Positions 62,644 to 64,000 of a stretch of 64,000 nucleotides of DNA are shown in pieces. Source of the stretch: Anaeromyxobacter sp. Fw109-5 (GTDB taxonomy: Bacteria; Myxococcota; Myxococcia; Myxococcales; Anaeromyxobacteraceae); the NCBI RefSeq assembly GCF_000017505.1, contig NC_009675.1, positions 3,419,001-3,483,000 on the forward strand, given 5' to 3'. The position numbers were made by a program, and so were the translations under genes. The notes beneath the pieces are model-generated. The model saw nothing but the letters and a program-made list of their open reading frames with translations. It did not search any database and had not been told where the DNA came from. Within the stretch, counting starts at the first letter, position 1; each line of letters starts with the position of its first letter.

Positions 62644-64000
62644 ATGCAGCACCCCAACCTCGAATCCGCGCTCGCCCCGACTCCCTCCGTTCGGGAGATC
62701 CCCTACAACTACACCTCCGCCGACGACCGGCAGGCGCTCAGCCTGCTGCTCGGCCCCGACCTGTGGGGAAAGCTGGAGGAGCTTCGCACCCGCCGGGTGA
62801 CCGGGCGCAGCGCGCGCCTGCTCATGCGGTTCTTCGGCGAGATCCTCATCCACCGCCGGAACCCGTTCCTGTTCCAGGAGCTCGTGGACTCCGCGCCCCG
62901 GCGGCGCCGCTTCTTCCGCAACATCGAGAAGGACCTCGGCATCGTCTCCCGCAACTCGAACGGCGAGGAGCGCGTGGGGGAGGTGCTCGCCGCCTCGCGG
63001 AAGCTGCTCGCCGCGTTCCGCGCCGAGGTCGAGGGCGCCCCCGAGCTGCGCCGCCGCATGGTGCGCGAGCTCGGGGCGGTGGTCGGCAAGGACAGCGTCC
63101 TCTTCGATCCGTTCACGCTCGTGTCTCACGCCACGGACGCGACCGACTGGCGCCTCCACCTGCCGATCGCGGTGGTCATGCCGGACGACGAGCGGCAGGT
63201 CGCGCCCCTCCTCGCCGGCATCGCGCGCCTCGGGCTCAAGGCGATCCCGCGCGGCGCCGGCACCGGCCTGACCGGCGGCGCCGTGCCGCTCCGCCCCGGC
63301 TGCGTGGTGGTGAACACCGAGAAGCTGAACCGGATCCGCGGCGTGTCGGAGCGGACCTTCCGGCTCGCCGACGGACGCGAGGCGGCGGCGAAGGTGGTCG
63401 AGCTCGAGGCGGGCGTCGTCACCGAGCGCGCCATGGAGCACGCGGCGGAGCGCGGGCTGGTGTTCGCCACCGATCCCACGAGCGCCTGGGCGTGCACCAT
63501 CGGCGGCAACGTCGCCGAGAACGCGGGCGGCAAGGACTGCGTGCTGTGGGGCACCTGCATCGACAACCTGGTGTCCTGGCGGATGGCGATGCCCTCGGGG
63601 CGGCACTGGACGGTGCGCCGCGTGGATCACCGGCTGCGGAAGATCCTCCCCGAGGACCCGGTCACCTTCGACGTCGTGGACGAGGACGGCGCGCTCGTGA
63701 AGCGCATCGCGCTCACCGGGGCGGACATCCGCAAGAAGGGGCTCTGGAAGGACATCACCAACAAGGCGCTGGGCGGCGTGCCCGGGCTGCAGAAGGAGGG
63801 CACCGACGGCGTCATCACCTCCGCGGAGTTCGTCCTCTACCCCGAGTACGAGGCGAAGCGGACGCTCTGCCTGGAGTTCTTCGGGCCCGACTTCGACGAG
63901 GCCTCGCGCGTCATCCTCCAGCTCGCGCGCGCCTTCCCCTTCCCGGACGGCGGCAAGGAGGCGCTCTCCGCGCTCGAGCACTTCGACGACGAGTACGTGC
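62644..64000 (+). CDS. DUF3683 FAD-linked oxidoreductase, 3' end missing
   Basis: Large FAD-binding oxidoreductase of the D-lactate/glycolate dehydrogenase-like type. The N-terminal ~110 residues match the DUF3683 family (REIPYNYTSADDRQALSLLLG, TGRSARLLMRFFGEI, IHRRNPF). FAD-binding motifs follow: IPRGAGTGLTGGAVPLRPG and CTIGGNVAENAGGKDC. The frame runs off the right edge, so a C-terminal iron-sulfur region, present in relatives, cannot be checked. It is divergent from bacteriohemerythrin with 148 bases between. The electron donor is probably an alpha-hydroxy acid. Confidence 0.85.
   Translation, partial: MQHPNLESALAPTPSVREIPYNYTSADDRQALSLLLGPDLWGKLEELRTRRVTGRSARLLMRFFGEILIHRRNPFLFQELVDSAPRRRRFFRNIEKDLGIVSRNSNGEERVGEVLAASRKLLAAFRAEVEGAPELRRRMVRELGAVVGKDSVLFDPFTLVSHATDATDWRLHLPIAVVMPDDERQVAPLLAGIARLGLKAIPRGAGTGLTGGAVPLRPGCVVVNTEKLNRIRGVSERTFRLADGREAAAKVVELEAGVVTERAMEHAAERGLVFATDPTSAWACTIGGNVAENAGGKDCVLWGTCIDNLVSWRMAMPSGRHWTVRRVDHRLRKILPEDPVTFDVVDEDGALVKRIALTGADIRKKGLWKDITNKALGGVPGLQKEGTDGVITSAEFVLYPEYEAKRTLCLEFFGPDFDEASRVILQLARAFPFPDGGKEALSALEHFDDEYV

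Noticed and set aside
60928-63981. A long minus-strand frame covering the lipoprotein, bacteriohemerythrin and FAD oxidoreductase
   Set aside because: Only the last 312 codons (from 61866) have a signal peptide and sensible composition. The rest is antisense or out-of-frame to recognised genes.

Overview
The window is about 64 kb of very GC-rich DNA (G or C at almost every third codon position). It encodes strictly bacterial, mostly chromosomal housekeeping and metabolic genes. The gene content suggests a myxobacterium-type organism of the Anaeromyxobacter kind: multiheme c-type cytochrome, 2-oxoacid:ferredoxin oxidoreductase, pyruvate carboxylase, a glyoxylate-cycle fusion enzyme, proton-translocating transhydrogenase, many lipoproteins, a DUF222/HNH protein and hemerythrins. 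That assignment is inferred from gene content and composition, not from a marker gene. I saw no rRNA, tRNA, CRISPR or phage.

Layout. 1-5100: the end of an OPT transporter, a PfkB kinase, a TrmJ-like methyltransferase (minus), a CBS-pair protein, a UPF0126 membrane protein and a four-heme cytochrome, closed by a strong hairpin. 5157-8177 (minus): a GtrA-containing membrane fusion, a degenerate response regulator and a small unknown. 8257-12359: RsmE, a class V aminotransferase and a coiled-coil membrane protein. 12366-16623 (minus): a compact ABC exporter operon (ATPase, FtsX-type permease, HlyD-type adaptor). 16790-21749: a RamB/ScfR-type regulator divergent from a three-part fusion of malate synthase, isocitrate lyase and a hemerythrin-like domain. 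The shared control region holds a long inverted repeat and an FNR-like box. 21876-27613: carbohydrate and osmolyte genes (glycosyltransferase-like protein, membrane channel-like protein, MalQ, TreS). 27875-33338: lipoprotein, CBS pair, pntAA-pntAB-pntB and an alcohol dehydrogenase. 33434-38190: SnoaL-like protein, orphan histidine kinase, S41 peptidase with a small lipoprotein, small membrane protein and TetR regulator. 38282-42506: an RND efflux pair. 42595-48942: coiled-coil periplasmic protein, acyl-CoA synthetase, quinone oxidoreductase and two tandem paralogous six-cysteine lipoproteins. 49058-50567: a decayed IS3-family element at the 3' end of an HNH gene. 52391-53214: a frameshifted small gene and a secreted rhodanese whose frame contains an in-frame TGA. 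53335-59901 (minus): pyruvate carboxylase followed by the 2-oxoacid:ferredoxin oxidoreductase subunits. 60530-64000: a long hexanucleotide repeat tract, a lipoprotein, bacteriohemerythrin and the start of a DUF3683 FAD-linked oxidoreductase.

How it fits together. Glyoxylate bypass, pyruvate carboxylation, ferredoxin-linked 2-oxoacid oxidation and transhydrogenase together describe growth on acetate-like substrates with anaplerosis and NADPH supply. Oxygen- or redox-linked hints recur: the FNR-like box, two hemerythrin-type proteins and the cytochrome.

The most unusual items are three. First, the rhodanese with an in-frame TGA at the second position of a Cys-x4-Cys-type loop, followed by a hairpin shaped like a bacterial SECIS element (candidate selenoprotein). 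Second, the malate synthase-isocitrate lyase-hemerythrin fusion and its control region. Third, several families of short dispersed intergenic repeats.
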